Of a stretch of DNA of 64,000 nucleotides, positions 23,948 through 32,739 are shown in pieces (the first letter of the stretch is position 1; every line of letters starts with the position of its first letter). Made by a program: the position numbers and the translations under genes. The notes below the pieces were generated by a model. The model searched no databases and was not told where the DNA came from. It saw only the letters and a program-made list of their open reading frames with translations. Where the stretch lies: the NCBI GenBank assembly GCA_002683825.1, contig NYUD01000016.1, forward strand, positions 90,284 to 154,283. The letters are read 5' to 3'. The DNA is from Planctomycetota bacterium. GTDB lineage: Bacteria > Planctomycetota > UBA1135 > GCA-002686595.

Positions 23948-26571
23948 TCGAAGTCGCCGTTCTGGCGTTGAACCAGGGCCAGGAGGGCGGCCCGGTTCTG
24001 GAGGTTCTCCAGCCCCTCATCGCGCAGGTAGTTGTACAGGTTCGGTCCGTTCCCCTGGGCCGTTGCGCACGTCATGAAGAGATCGTCGTCGGTCAGCTCG
24101 AAGCCGTAGGCGAAGGAGGACCAGTTCTGGTACCTGTCCACCGATGGAGTGTGCGCGTTCGCGGGTGCTTCGGCGGCCGAGCACCAGACGGTGGAGGGCT
24201 GGGGCGCCCCTGCGTCCGGGTTCATCCCGACCGCGGTGTACTGCCACGGGGCCGCCTGTCCCAGTTCCCAGGCCATGGGCGACAGCATCGCGTAGCCCGA
24301 GCCCATCAGGGTGTCGCGCACGAGGTCGCTGAAGCCCGCGTCCGCGCGCTTGAAGACCGTTTCACGCAGGCTCTGCAGCATGTTCTCGGTGATCGCCTGT
24401 TCGATCAGTTGACGCCAGAAGTAGGTCGGCAGTTGCTGGGGTATGGGAACGCTGCCCATGTGCTGGCTCTGGATGAAGCCGTTGCACGTGGATTGCCCGT
24501 CGGACAGGAGCGTCGCCAGGTCCCGGAACCAGGGTAGCTTGCGGACGCGCCAGGCGTTGTTCCCGATCGCGTAGGCGGTGATCATCGCGTCGGTGCCCCA
24601 GGACTCGCCGCGGCCGGTGGCATAGCCGATACCCGGGTAGGTGTCGACGAAGTCGCGGTCCGTTTTCATGCCCGTGCCCTGAGCACCGCCGCCGGCGTTG
24701 TTCGCATAGGGGTGGTAGGAGAGGTTGAAGTTCTCCGCCTGCATCAGGATGTCGTCCTTGGCGATCGAGTCGTTCCCGAGCCAGATCAGGGCCTTCGCTC
24801 CGCGCGTGTAGCGGATGAAGTGCTGGTAGTCGTGGGGGTCAAAGTTGAAGTGAGTGTTTTCGTACCAGGGCTGCAGGCCGTTCGTGGCGATGTGGGAGTT
24901 TTGCGTCTGCGGCGCCTGTCCGAAGCCGAAAGGATCGTTGGATCCGATCGACGGGGTGAGAAAATGGTGGAAGGGCACGTAGTCGTTGTTGCCGTTTTCG
25001 ACCAGCCAATCCTCGATCGTCGAGGGGTTGCCGTCCCCGTTGTACAGGGTCGCGGGATGGCGATCGGTGTGCATGCGGTGGAGAGCGTGGAGATGTCGAT
25101 ACCCCCAGGGAGAAGCGGACGTCACCGTCTCCAGGCCCTCGAACAGGTGGATCTCCGCCCCCCCCGTCATGCCGCCGTAGGCGACGCCGTAGGGGTGGCC
25201 CCAGCCGATGGAAATGGATCCGACCGGGTAGTCGCCGCAGTTCTCGCCGCCGGTGCAAGAACCGTTCTGAAGATGACCCTGGATCCAGATCATCGAGTTG
25301 TAAAGCTGCGTGCGAACCGAACCCAGGCCGACGTGGTCCAGCAGGGGGAGCTGGTAGTTCTGCGGAAAATAGCGGGACGTTCCGCGGTTCCACCAGGACC
25401 AGAGTACTCCTCCGCCGGAATGTTCTCGGACGGCGAAGGCCTGGCCGTGGCTCTGCAGGTAGGGATCCCTGTAGTCGGTCGATTCCGAGCCGGCCGTGCT
25501 GATGGCCAGGCGACGATGGAACTGTCCCTGCCAGCGCATCACGTGCATGTATCCGTTTCCGATCGACCGGACCAGTTTGTAGGCGTTGCGACCGCCCCCG
25601 GTGGAAGGTGTCGGGTTGAAGAACGGATCGCGATAGGCCTGGTCGAGAAACCAGTTGCTCGGAATCGAGACTTCGATGCGATCGAAGTAGATCTTGTCCA
25701 GGGGATCGTCGAGGGATGTGCCGGAGTCGTGCCCGCTGTGTCCGTTGTGAAGGCGCAGGTCGAGCCCCAGCATCTTGCGGCCCTGGAATGTCGAGACGTA
25801 GGTGTGCACGCCGAAGGCGTGGGGCAGGGGCGTCACCAAGGCCGGCCCCTCCAGCTGCATCGTCTGCGCGATGCGAAGCTCGGTCCGTACCGGTCCGTGC
25901 CGCATCAGCTTGTAGTTACCTGTGCCGTCGAAGGGTCGAACCACGTACTTGTTTCCGTAGCAATCGTAGGTCGCGATCTCCAGACCGTTCGCATCGCCCA
26001 GGAGAGCCAGGACGTCGGCGGGCAGCTCGAGCGTGTCGTCGAGTTTGTCCAGTGCCGCGGGTTGCGGACCGGGGAACGGTTCCTGCGGAACCTGGCGCAC
26101 CTCGTATTGGATCTGATCGTCGGTGTTCGCGGTCGGTGGGCGCTGGACCCAGGCCATGACCTCGACGACGTCAGCCCCCTCCGCTGCGTTGGCGTAGCGC
26201 GTGACGATTTCGGTCTGCGTCTTCAGGGCCGAGCCGTCGTGGTCGTGAATTTGAAACGGGTCGAGCCCGTCCGGACGCGGGAAGGTGCCCGGCGCGATGG
26301 GGATCGTCCCGCGAAGCAGGAAATGGGTCGTCGAAGGGACGCGCGTTTCCAGGTAGGCGATGGTCGTTCCGTCGGGGACCGGCGCGGCCGGGGTCCCGCC
26401 GTCCTCCCCCGTGCCGGGGTTGGGGATTCCATGGCCGCCGGGGGGCGGGGTGTCACCCAATTCGAACGAACACGCGCCCAGGGCGAGGCCTGCGAGGGCG
26501 AGCCCGAGCGTAGTTGCGCGCAGAGCCTCTGTGCGCACTACCCGATGAGTGCAAGACGGATTCTGTTCCAT
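23944..26571 (-). CDS. Large exported lipoprotein of unknown function, paralogue of 26736-29393
   Basis: The 875-residue product is read from the ATG just after a GGAAGG box, giving a lipoprotein signal that ends LALAGLALGAC (Cys34). A longer frame reaches 26817 but overlaps the upstream gene. After a Gly/Pro-rich linker the whole length aligns with the upstream gene. Shared blocks include YFPQNYQLPLLDHVGLG, YGGMTGGAEIHLF, NYSxHPYANN-type YHPYANNAGGG, GRGESWGTDAM, HMGSVPIPQQLPTYFWRQ, TENML and QNWSSFAYGFEL. The many Trp, His and Asp residues suggest an enzyme or glycan-binding scaffold, but I recognise no catalytic family. It is likely outer-membrane or surface-anchored. It ends in a CTAG shared with the convergent ALDH stop. 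Confidence 0.8.
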   Translation of the reverse strand: MEQNPSCTHRVVRTEALRATTLGLALAGLALGACSFELGDTPPPGGHGIPNPGTGEDGGTPAAPVPDGTTIAYLETRVPSTTHFLLRGTIPIAPGTFPRPDGLDPFQIHDHDGSALKTQTEIVTRYANAAEGADVVEVMAWVQRPPTANTDDQIQYEVRQVPQEPFPGPQPAALDKLDDTLELPADVLALLGDANGLEIATYDCYGNKYVVRPFDGTGNYKLMRHGPVRTELRIAQTMQLEGPALVTPLPHAFGVHTYVSTFQGRKMLGLDLRLHNGHSGHDSGTSLDDPLDKIYFDRIEVSIPSNWFLDQAYRDPFFNPTPSTGGGRNAYKLVRSIGNGYMHVMRWQGQFHRRLAISTAGSESTDYRDPYLQSHGQAFAVREHSGGGVLWSWWNRGTSRYFPQNYQLPLLDHVGLGSVRTQLYNSMIWIQGHLQNGSCTGGENCGDYPVGSISIGWGHPYGVAYGGMTGGAEIHLFEGLETVTSASPWGYRHLHALHRMHTDRHPATLYNGDGNPSTIEDWLVENGNNDYVPFHHFLTPSIGSNDPFGFGQAPQTQNSHIATNGLQPWYENTHFNFDPHDYQHFIRYTRGAKALIWLGNDSIAKDDILMQAENFNLSYHPYANNAGGGAQGTGMKTDRDFVDTYPGIGYATGRGESWGTDAMITAYAIGNNAWRVRKLPWFRDLATLLSDGQSTCNGFIQSQHMGSVPIPQQLPTYFWRQLIEQAITENMLQSLRETVFKRADAGFSDLVRDTLMGSGYAMLSPMAWELGQAAPWQYTAVGMNPDAGAPQPSTVWCSAAEAPANAHTPSVDRYQNWSSFAYGFELTDDDLFMTCATAQGNGPNLYNYLRDEGLENLQNRAALLALVQRQNGDFD

Positions 26572-26735
26572 ACCTTCCCAGCGGTGCCGTACGGCCACCG
26601 CCCTTCCCAAGGCGAACGATCGGAGCCGGCCCCGGCCGTTCTGAAGCCAAAGCGCAGCTCCTTCGATGGTCTGCGCGGAAGAGCTTTCGCTCGGTAGGCT
26701 TCTTGCACCCGCGAGAAGCGGGGCGAACGCGACCC

Positions 26736-29393
26736 TTACAGGATGTTGGCCAAGACCTGCTCGAGCGCGAGCAAGGCCGCAAGGTTTTCGAGGTTCTCCG
26801 TCCCCTCCGCCTGGCACTCCTGAAGCAGAGGCAGGTTACCGCCGCCGTTGTTGAGCAGATCGGTCTGCAGCAAGGCGAAGTCGAGAAAGAGCATGTCGCC
26901 CGTCAATTCATAGCCGTAGGCGAACGAGGACCAGTTCTGGAACCAATCGTGCGAACCGGTACGGGCGTCCGCCGGGCGTTCGAACTCGGTGCACCAGTAG
27001 ACGGAGGGACCCTGCGCCGAAATGTCCGGATTGAGACCGACGGCCGTGTACTGCCACGGCGCGTTTTGGGTGTACCCCCATGCCAGGGGAGAGATCATCG
27101 CATACAGCGAGTTGATCAGCGTGTCGCGCAGCATCGCGGAGCGCGGGGGGTCGTCGCCCTCGAAGACGGTTTCCCGCAGGCCCCACAGCATGTTCTCGGT
27201 GATCGACTGCTCGATCATCTGGCGCCAGAAATAGGTGGGCTGCTGCGTCGGCACCGGCACGCTGCCCATGTGCTGGGCCTGGATGAAGCCGGCGCAGCTC
27301 GACTGTGCATCGACCAGGAGCTGGGTCACGGCTTGAAAAAAGGGCCGTTTGGTTGCGCGCCACGCGGGCGTGCCGAGAGCGTAGGCCGCGACCATCGTGT
27401 CCAAGCCCCAGGACTCGCCGCGGCCGAAGGACATGCCGAGGTCGGGGAAGGCCAGCACAGCCTCCTGATCCGACTTCATGCCGGTCGACATGTAACCGCC
27501 GCCCGAATTGTTTGCGTAGGGGTGGTAGGAGAGATGGAACGCCTCCGCCGTGGACAGCAGGTCGTCCCTGGCGATCGAGTCGTTGCCCAGCCAGGCGAGC
27601 ACCTTGGGACTGCGCGTGTAGCGGATGAAGTGCTGGTAGTCGTAGGGTTCGTAGCTCAGGTGCGTGTTCTGGTAGCTCGGCTCGATGCCGAGGTTCTCCA
27701 CGTGCTGAATCTGATGCTGGGGGGCGTCGCCGAAACCAAACGGATCCTGAAAGCTGCCCCCGGTGAACGGCACCAGGAAGTGGCTCATCGGAACCCAGGC
27801 GCCGGGCGATCCGGGGTTGCCGATCAGCCAGTCCTCCACCGAACTCGGCGAACCGTCGCCGTTGTAGAAGGCCATGGGCTGGCGCGACGTGGCCATCCGG
27901 TGAAGCGCCTGGTAGTAGCGATAGCCCTTCGGCGTGCCCGTGGCCGCCAGCGACACCCCGTCAAACAGGTAGATCTCCGATCCGCCGGTCATCCCTCCGT
28001 AGGTGACGCCGAAGGGATGCATCCACCCGAGGATTCCAAAGGGGAGTGGATAGGAGCCCTGCCCGGTTCCCTCCAGCAGGTGGGTTTCGAGCGAGTTGTG
28101 CTGGGCGTTCAGGCTGTTGCGAAGGCCCGCCAGCCCGACGTGATCCAGGGCCGGAAGCTGGTGGTTCTGCGGGAAGTAGCGCGCCGTGTCGGCGCGCCAC
28201 CAGGAGTAGAGCTCGTGGCTGTTGGTCGGGTCCGTTCCGCGCTCGCAGAACCCTTGGCCGGCGCCGTCCAGGTATTGCCTGGCGATGTCCAGACCGGCCG
28301 TGGTGGACAGCATCAGGCGCCTGTGGAACTGCCCCAGCCAGCGCATGACGTGCGGGCGCCCATCGGGGTTGGCGTTGACGATGCGCCCTATGCGGCGTCC
28401 GCCGCTGCGGAACGGTTGCGAGAACATCGGATCTTCGAACTGCCCCTGGATGTGATAGGTCTCGGGCACCGTCACCTCGATGCGCTGGAAGTAGACGCGA
28501 TCCAGAGGGTCGTCCTCGTCCGTGGCGGGGTCGTTGCCGCTGTGTCCGTTGTGGAAACGCAGATCCAGCCCCACGACCTCCTGACCTGTATGGGTCGAGA
28601 TGTAGGCGTGCACGCCGAAGAGGTGCGGTAGGGTGCCAAGCGCTCCGCCGACCGCCGCGACCGGAAGCATGTTCTGCGAAATGCGCAGCTCCGAGCGAGC
28701 GGGACCGACGCGGCGGTGCTCGATGATTCCCGTTCCGTCGAGCGGTCTGGCGACGTACTTGTGCCCGAAGACGTCGTAGGCTGCGATCTCGATGCCGTCG
28801 GGATCCGTCAGGAGCTCGACCATCAACGGCAGGACCGACCGGGTCTGATTGAGGTCGACGAGGTTCGGCGCGCCGGGGTCGCTCTGGACGGGAAGCAGGT
28901 GCTGCTCTATCAGGTAGCTGACCTGGGAATCGACGGCCGCTCCCGGGAAGGGGTGCACGCGGCCGATGATCTCGACCACATCCGCTCCATCCGCGTCGTC
29001 AGCGTAGCGACTGACCGTTTCGACCTGGGTCCAGACGGGTGAGCCGTCCTGGTCCAGAAGCGTGAACGGAACCCGCCCGTCGCTGCGGGGAAACGTCCCC
29101 GGCGGCACCGGCAACGTCCCTCGCAACACGAACGAGTTCATGTCGGGATTGGCCGTTTGCAGCGAGCCGATCACGTCGCTCCCGGGGACGTACGGCGGCG
29201 GCGTGAGTTCGCCCCCATCCTCACCCAAACCCTCGGGGACGTCTCCCAGTGGGTCACCGCCGTACAACGAACAACCCGCCAGGAGCCCGATGGCGACGGC
29301 CAGAAGTCCGCCGCCGAGGAGCACTGAATGCGGAACGAGACGAGAGCAATCGGGGGCGCGGAGCACCCCCTTCGAGTTCGAGCTGATGGACAT
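26736..29393 (-). CDS. Large exported lipoprotein of unknown function, paralogue of 23944-26571
   Basis: This 885-residue protein has a lipoprotein signal ending AVAIGLLAGC (Cys41) and then a Gly/Pro-rich tether. It shares order and wording of conserved blocks with its downstream paralogue: SFVLRGTLPVPPGTFPRSDG, DLRFHNGHSG, MRWLGQFHRRL, YFPQNHQLPALDHVGL, YGGMTGGSEIYLF, YHPYANNSGGGY, GRGESWGLDTM, and HMGSVPVPTQQPTYFWRQ. About 165 bases separate the two coding regions. It lies 157 bases downstream of boxB on the same strand, so it could be transcribed with the benzoyl-CoA genes or have its own promoter. I can assign no function. Related proteins appear to be confined to large planctomycete genomes, though that is recollection rather than a search. 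Confidence 0.8.
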   Translation of the reverse strand: MSISSNSKGVLRAPDCSRLVPHSVLLGGGLLAVAIGLLAGCSLYGGDPLGDVPEGLGEDGGELTPPPYVPGSDVIGSLQTANPDMNSFVLRGTLPVPPGTFPRSDGRVPFTLLDQDGSPVWTQVETVSRYADDADGADVVEIIGRVHPFPGAAVDSQVSYLIEQHLLPVQSDPGAPNLVDLNQTRSVLPLMVELLTDPDGIEIAAYDVFGHKYVARPLDGTGIIEHRRVGPARSELRISQNMLPVAAVGGALGTLPHLFGVHAYISTHTGQEVVGLDLRFHNGHSGNDPATDEDDPLDRVYFQRIEVTVPETYHIQGQFEDPMFSQPFRSGGRRIGRIVNANPDGRPHVMRWLGQFHRRLMLSTTAGLDIARQYLDGAGQGFCERGTDPTNSHELYSWWRADTARYFPQNHQLPALDHVGLAGLRNSLNAQHNSLETHLLEGTGQGSYPLPFGILGWMHPFGVTYGGMTGGSEIYLFDGVSLAATGTPKGYRYYQALHRMATSRQPMAFYNGDGSPSSVEDWLIGNPGSPGAWVPMSHFLVPFTGGSFQDPFGFGDAPQHQIQHVENLGIEPSYQNTHLSYEPYDYQHFIRYTRSPKVLAWLGNDSIARDDLLSTAEAFHLSYHPYANNSGGGYMSTGMKSDQEAVLAFPDLGMSFGRGESWGLDTMVAAYALGTPAWRATKRPFFQAVTQLLVDAQSSCAGFIQAQHMGSVPVPTQQPTYFWRQMIEQSITENMLWGLRETVFEGDDPPRSAMLRDTLINSLYAMISPLAWGYTQNAPWQYTAVGLNPDISAQGPSVYWCTEFERPADARTGSHDWFQNWSSFAYGYELTGDMLFLDFALLQTDLLNNGGGNLPLLQECQAEGTENLENLAALLALEQVLANIL

Positions 29394-29550
29394 TTCCTAC
29401 CTCCCCGTAGACGCCGACGTGCATGGAGTCGGCTTCCCCCCACGGAGGTAGGGCTTCGGGTCCGCGAAGCTTTCAGCTGGAGGCGATCGAAGAGATTCGT
29501 GCGGGGAAGGGAAAGCCTTGCGGCGTGCGTAAGCGATCCGAACCTGGCGC

Positions 29551-30966
29551 TTACAGCTTGACGTACTCGTATTCGAACGGTTTGCCGTCGATGCCCTTCT
29601 GAGGGGGCGCGATCCAGCCGGCGATCTTGCCCTGTTCGTGGCACGGTTTCATGAGCGACGCGACGTGTTCACGATCCTCCCTGGACGGCAACAAGGCGTT
29701 CTTGTCCCGCTCCCAGGTCGCCTGATCGATCGGATTGCCCTGCAGATCAAACAGGCCCTCGGAGTACATCCCGATCCGGCGGTTGAAGCGCCGGTGGGGC
29801 AGGCTGAAGCGAAAGTCGATGTTGTGGCGCTCGACGATCTTGTTGAAGTAGATGATGCCCTTCTCGTTGTCGTTGACGTATTCGTCACGCAGGACCTCGT
29901 TCATCGCGTTGCGCAGCGGGACGTCTCGCGAGCTCAAGCGTCCGTCCTCCCAGACCTCCATGGAGTAGATCTCTTCCAGCGCCTTGTGGTCCAGGTTCAG
30001 CTTTGCTTCGTTGGCGCGGCCCTTGAGCCCGGTGCCGAAGAAGTTAGCGGCGTTCGAGGAGATCTCACCTCCGAACAGATCGTTCGAAGAGGAACTCCAG
30101 AAGTTGATGTAGCGCTGGACGATGTCGAGGGGAATGCCGCCCAGCTCCTTGACGTCCCGGTCGGGATGCTCGTTCATGAGCTGGCAGGTGCGCTCGATCA
30201 CGCGGCCGATGCCGGTCTGACCGACGAACATGTGATGGGCTTCCTCGGTCAGCATGAAACGGCACGTGCGCGCGAGCGGGTCGAAGCCGCTCTCGGCCAG
30301 GGCCAGGAGCTGGAACTTGCCGTCGCGGTCGGTGTAGGTCGTGAAGCAAAAAAAGGACAACCAATCCCGGCAGGGTTCATTGAACGTGCCCAGGATGCGC
30401 GGGTGGTCGGGGTTGCCCGAGCGCCGTTCCAGAAGCTCGTCCGCTTCCTCTCGCCCGTCACGTCCGAAGAATCCGTGCAACAGATAGACCATGGCCCACA
30501 GATGCCGTCCTTCCTCGACGTTGACCTGGAAGAGGTTGCGCAGGTCGTAGAGCGAGGGAGCTGTGAGCCCGAGCAGCCTTTGCTGTTCGACCGAAGCGGG
30601 TTCCGTATCGCCCTGCGTGACTATGATGCGCCGGAGCATGTTGCGGTACTCACCGGGCACCTGCTGCCACGCCGGCTCGCCCATGTGATCCCCGAAGGGG
30701 ATCGTTCGCTCCGAATCGTCGGGCTGGAGGAAGATGCCCCAACGATACTCGGGCATGCGCACGTACTCGAATTGGGCCCATCCGTCGCGGTCGACACTGA
30801 CCGCCGTGCGTAGAAAAACCTCGTTCTCGTTGAAGTCCGTGGGGCCCATGTCGCGCCACCAGTCGATGTAGTCGGGCTGCCACTTCTCCAGGGCGCGCTG
30901 GAGCTTCTTGTCGCTCTTGAGATCGACGTTGTTGGGGATCTTTTGTTCGTAATCGATGGTGGCCAT
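29551..30966 (-). CDS. boxB: Benzoyl-CoA 2,3-epoxidase, oxygenase subunit BoxB
   Basis: The 471-residue protein matches BoxB of the aerobic box pathway in length (about 473) and sequence. It is a di-iron oxygenase that adds one oxygen atom across the 2,3 bond of benzoyl-CoA. The di-iron ligands are visible as two motifs: VEEGRHLW (Glu152/His155 region) and LTEEAHHMFVG (Glu241/His244 region). Other family blocks are FFCFTTYTDRDGKFQLLALA, FNEPCRDWLSFF and RRFNRRIGMYSEGLFD. Cytoplasmic. It begins 35 bases after boxC on the same strand. The electron-transfer partner BoxA (a FAD/iron-sulfur reductase) is not in the window, so electrons must come from elsewhere. Confidence 0.95.
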   Translation of the reverse strand: MATIDYEQKIPNNVDLKSDKKLQRALEKWQPDYIDWWRDMGPTDFNENEVFLRTAVSVDRDGWAQFEYVRMPEYRWGIFLQPDDSERTIPFGDHMGEPAWQQVPGEYRNMLRRIIVTQGDTEPASVEQQRLLGLTAPSLYDLRNLFQVNVEEGRHLWAMVYLLHGFFGRDGREEADELLERRSGNPDHPRILGTFNEPCRDWLSFFCFTTYTDRDGKFQLLALAESGFDPLARTCRFMLTEEAHHMFVGQTGIGRVIERTCQLMNEHPDRDVKELGGIPLDIVQRYINFWSSSSNDLFGGEISSNAANFFGTGLKGRANEAKLNLDHKALEEIYSMEVWEDGRLSSRDVPLRNAMNEVLRDEYVNDNEKGIIYFNKIVERHNIDFRFSLPHRRFNRRIGMYSEGLFDLQGNPIDQATWERDKNALLPSREDREHVASLMKPCHEQGKIAGWIAPPQKGIDGKPFEYEYVKL

Positions 30967-31001
30967 GGGAGGAGGTCGGTCGGGGTGATCGGGTGTTTTT
31001 G

Positions 31002-32660
31002 TCAGGTGCGGTCGTAGTTGAACTCTGCGCGTTGCGGGGTGCCGTAGGCCTGTAGCGCGCCTCTCGGCCCAACGGCATTGGGGCGCTGGAAGATCCAGTT
31101 TTGCCAGGCCGACAGGCGGCCGAAGATCTTCGTCTCCAGGGTCTCGGGGCCCGCGAAGCGCAGGTTGGACTCCATACCGGTCAAGGCGTCCGGAGAGAAG
31201 GAGGTCCGTTCTTCCAGCGCGAGGCGCAGTTCATCTTCCCAGTCGATTTCGTCCGGGGCGAAGGTGGCGAGTCCCAGCTCGTCCGCGGTTTGCGCTTCGA
31301 TGACTCGACCGGCGTGCTCCAGAACGCGTCGTCCGGCCTTGTGGTCGGCCAGGAAGCGCGTTTCCAGGCGCGTCAGCCCGTTCGCCATCGGATAGGTGCC
31401 GTCGTGAACCGAGCTGACCCCCATGAAGACGGGGACCTCGGAGTCGTTGAGGAGGTAGGTGCGATCGCATGCGAGGGCCAATTCGAGGAACGTGCCGCAA
31501 AAGGCCGTGCCACGGTCCACCACCGCATAGAAACTTCTGGCCGTGTTCTCGAAGCGCTTGAGAACGCGCTTGATGAAGTGACGCACCTCGGCGACGAACC
31601 AGTGGGACGAGCTCGAGATCAACTCATCCGTGGTGAGCACGAGCTGCGGGTCGCCCTCGACGCGCAGGGTCAAGGTGCCGATCGAGGGTTCGTTGAAGCG
31701 CATGTGGCACAGGGCGTGATCGAGTTCGCGGAAGAGGGCGAAGATCCACCAATCGCAACCCCGGGAGTGGGCCTCTTCCGCTGTCCTGGGGCCGCCATCT
31801 TTCGGAAGGCGCAGGGTGAAAGCGGCGGTGCGTGCATCGCGCTGGAGTTCGAGCGTGAGGTGTTCGTACTCGAGGCGGTCGCCCTTTGTGTTTACAGTCA
31901 GATCGGGCAGAGCGACCCCCTGATCCGCGGCTGCCCGCGGCTGGACTTCGTCGGCCAGCTCGCGCGCCATCTCCTGCACTGAAGCGTCCCAGCGCGACAG
32001 CGGTGCGATCCGGTCGACCAGGTCCCATTCGACCGCGCGCTTGCCCTTGATGCCCTCCGCGAGCGTGCTGAAGACATCGTTTCGATCCCGCCGGATCTTG
32101 CGTTTGTCGGCGATGCGCGTCAGCCCGCCCGTTCCGGGCAGGACTCCCAGGAGCGGCAGTTCCGGAAACGAGACGGTGCTGGAGCGGTCGTCGACCAGGA
32201 GGATCTTGTCGCAGGCGAGCGCGAGCTCGTACCCGCCACCCGAAGCGGTGCCGTTCAAGGCAGCCAGGAAGCGGACACCCGAGGCTGCCGAGGCATCTTC
32301 GATGCCGAGGCGCGTTTCGTTGGTGAACTTGCAGAAGTTCACCTTGAAGGCGTGGGTGCTCGTCGCCAGCATCGGGATATTGGCGCCGGCGCAGAAGACG
32401 CGATCGAGGGCACCGGTGACGACGACCGTGCGCACCTCGGGGTGCTCGAAGCGAATCCGCTGGATCGCATCGGCGAGCTCGATGTCGACGCCGAGGTCGT
32501 AGGAGTTGAGCTTCAACTCATGGTCCGGACGCAGCCCTGCGTTGGGATCGACGGCCATCTCCAGCCGCGCTAGGTCACCCTCGCAGCTCAGCCGGAAGTG
32601 GCGATAGCGGTCGGGGTGGGTTTGAAGGGAAAAGGACGGATCTTCGAGCGTGGCTGTCAC
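31002..32660 (-). CDS. boxC: 2,3-epoxybenzoyl-CoA dihydrolase BoxC
   Basis: I take the GTG at 32660 as the start because it gives 552 residues, close to the known ~555, and the family N-terminus TATLEDPSFSLQTHPDRYRHF. The frame stays open to 32840, but that would run into the divergent regulator. BoxC has two crotonase-like halves. FCAGANIPMLATSTHAFKVN and GTASGGGYELALACDKILLV form the first oxyanion-hole region, and GTAFCGTFLELALACDRTYL lies in the second half. The enzyme hydrolyses the epoxide ring to formate and 3,4-dehydroadipyl-CoA semialdehyde. It is the first gene of a boxC-boxB transcript that probably starts in the 79-base gap shared with boxR. Confidence 0.95.
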   Translation of the reverse strand: MTATLEDPSFSLQTHPDRYRHFRLSCEGDLARLEMAVDPNAGLRPDHELKLNSYDLGVDIELADAIQRIRFEHPEVRTVVVTGALDRVFCAGANIPMLATSTHAFKVNFCKFTNETRLGIEDASAASGVRFLAALNGTASGGGYELALACDKILLVDDRSSTVSFPELPLLGVLPGTGGLTRIADKRKIRRDRNDVFSTLAEGIKGKRAVEWDLVDRIAPLSRWDASVQEMARELADEVQPRAAADQGVALPDLTVNTKGDRLEYEHLTLELQRDARTAAFTLRLPKDGGPRTAEEAHSRGCDWWIFALFRELDHALCHMRFNEPSIGTLTLRVEGDPQLVLTTDELISSSSHWFVAEVRHFIKRVLKRFENTARSFYAVVDRGTAFCGTFLELALACDRTYLLNDSEVPVFMGVSSVHDGTYPMANGLTRLETRFLADHKAGRRVLEHAGRVIEAQTADELGLATFAPDEIDWEDELRLALEERTSFSPDALTGMESNLRFAGPETLETKIFGRLSAWQNWIFQRPNAVGPRGALQAYGTPQRAEFNYDRT

Positions 32661-32704
32661 GGCAGGGATTTTTGGGTTCGGAAGTAGGAAATATAGTTCT
32701 CGAT

Positions 32705-32729
32705 CTTGATGGGATTTGGGCATCATAAG
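32705..32729. promoter_or_regulatory. Imperfect dyad in the boxR-boxC intergenic gap (candidate operator)
   Basis: CTTGATG at 32705-32711 and CATCATAAG at 32721-32729 form an imperfect inverted repeat around a nine-base centre, in the only short gap from which both boxR and boxCB can be transcribed. A TATAGT at 32692-32697 could be a -10 element for boxR. Its -35 region is poor. The gap is noticeably more AT-rich than its surroundings. Confidence 0.3.
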
Positions 32730-32739
32730 TCTCACACCC

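Noticed and set aside
24712-28631. Long open frames (about 660 and 705 codons) opposite the paired lipoproteins
   Set aside because: The two opposing genes have signal peptides and conserved blocks in their own frames. The antisense products do not align with each other as proteins.
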